64,000 nucleotides of DNA from Fasciola hepatica (Eukaryota; Platyhelminthes; Trematoda; Plagiorchiida; Fasciolidae): the NCBI GenBank assembly GCA_948099385.1, contig CANUEZ040000191.1, positions 9,362,001-9,426,000 of the forward strand, given 5' to 3'. This document shows, piece after piece, positions 63,385 to 64,000 of the stretch. The position numbers were made by a program, and so were the translations under genes. The notes under the pieces were generated by a model, which made no database searches, was not told the origin of the DNA, and worked only from the letters and a program-made list of their open reading frames with translations. How positions within the stretch are numbered: the first letter of the stretch is position 1; every line of letters starts with the position of its first letter.

Positions 63385-64000
63385 AATGCTCAGTTGAGCG
63401 TTCAAGCTGCATGATCAATCATATTATACAAATCTATTCTAATCTAATCTAATCTTATCTCCTACTACTAATCAATTGCATGCATAGTAAGGAAGCCGTG
63501 TAGGTTTATCGTTTGGAAATGCATTGGTCATTTTCAGGCACCTACAGAGAAGTCATCCATCATAGGAGTCGATCGGTGTGCGCGAAGCTGGTTGTTACCA
63601 TTGAAATTTGAAGCCAGTTTGGGAACGGTGCTATATCATGTAGTGTAGATGTTGAACAAAGCGTTGATAGCCATCCCGGATAGCCTTATGTTGTTAAGTT
63701 GTTCGATTCACAATGGTTCAGCGGTTGTTGGAGTCCCCGTGGTTGCTCGGTCGATGTGCACTGCTGATGAGTCGAGTCCGAACAAGGATGAAACAGCTGT
63801 ACAGTGAGTGCTTCCATGGATTTCAATGCTCAGTTGAGCGTTCAAGCTGCATGATAAATCATATTATACAAATCTATTCTAATCTAATCTAATCTAATCT
63901 AATCTAATCTAATCTAATCTCCTACTACTAATCAATTGCATGCATAGTAAGGAAGCTGTGTGAGTTTTCTTATTAGGGAATGCGTTGTTTGTACTTAGGC

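Larger units (their letters stand above)
52391..64000 (+). repeat. Hammerhead satellite array, segment 8 (26 ribozymes)
   Basis: Core starts: 52690, 53130, 53571, 54016, 54457, 54902, 55347, 55792, 56237, 56682, 57127, 57572, 58019, 58459, 58904, 59351, 59791, 60235, 60677, 61117, 61558, 61998, 62444, 62884, 63324, 63764. Spacing 440-447 bp. Pentamer tracts with TTATCTAAGCTAATC mark 55.0-59.1 kb. Units 60235, 61117, 61558 and 62444 carry GATCATTCCAGCC after the ribozyme. The window ends inside a unit. No gene is visible. Confidence 0.97.

Noticed and set aside
1186..63386. Family of about 100 antisense open frames of 60-90 codons with a shared LTVQLFHPCSDSTHQQCTST core
   Set aside because: They are the reverse complement of the ribozyme and its stem I. 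Their conserved part is the ribozyme, many units lose the frame, and the ATG in most comes from the CCATGG arm. A dN/dS test over units would settle it; constraint on amino acids and not on RNA pairing would reopen it.
1..64000. CRISPR array
   Set aside because: The repeat unit is about 440 bp with homologous, not unique, intervening sequence, and the context is eukaryotic.
1..64000. Telomeric or rDNA spacer repeat
   Set aside because: The AATCT pentamer is an internal part of each unit and not a telomere motif I recognise; no rRNA sequence is visible.
1..64000. A second hammerhead on the - strand
   Set aside because: The reverse complement of the conserved block has no CTGATGA with a paired GAAA, so only the + strand qualifies.

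Overview
The window is almost entirely one eukaryotic satellite DNA. A unit of about 440 bp is repeated head to tail from base 1 to base 64000, always in the same orientation, and both ends of the window lie inside the array. I count 130 units that keep the best-conserved block and 3 that have lost it. That block is the key content: on the + strand it reads as a type I hammerhead ribozyme. It has CTGATGA, a short stem II, GAAAC, a tiny stem III, a GUA cleavage triplet, and stem I pairs CACUG with CAGUG. Transcribed from the + strand, the array would give a long RNA with a predicted self-cleavage site every 427 to 475 nt.

Region by region. 1-11352: 26 units, mean spacing about 438 bp. 11353-15602: an internally deleted, coding-dead BEL/Pao LTR retrotransposon in the opposite orientation. 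Its two 579-bp LTRs flank a gag-protease-partial RT frame with two in-frame stops and a 16-copy 24-bp repeat. 15603-19227: two satellite segments alternating with two solo LTRs of the same element, forming a 1812-bp higher-order repeat. Every unit just downstream of an LTR lacks the ribozyme through the same 77-bp deletion. 19228-64000: 100 more units, mean spacing about 445 bp, with many local tandem duplications of 1 to 4 units and several sequence subfamilies.

Unit anatomy on the + strand: a variable (TAATC)n pentamer tract; a block containing CAATTGCATGCAT; a T-rich stretch that is TTTTT in some units and interrupted in others; a spacer with GTCGATCGGTGTGCGC; a B-box-like TGTTCGATTCA; then the ribozyme, with an extended stem I closed by CCGUGG and CCAUGG.

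Organism. BEL/Pao elements are known from animals, so this is a metazoan. Hammerhead satellites are described in schistosomes, newts and cave crickets. The Gag-protease style feels closest to flatworm or other invertebrate BEL/Pao elements, but that is an impression and not a placement. There are no cellular protein genes, rRNA or tRNA. The many short open frames on both strands are by-products of the repeat.

Ribozyme activity, transcription and species range cannot be settled from sequence alone.
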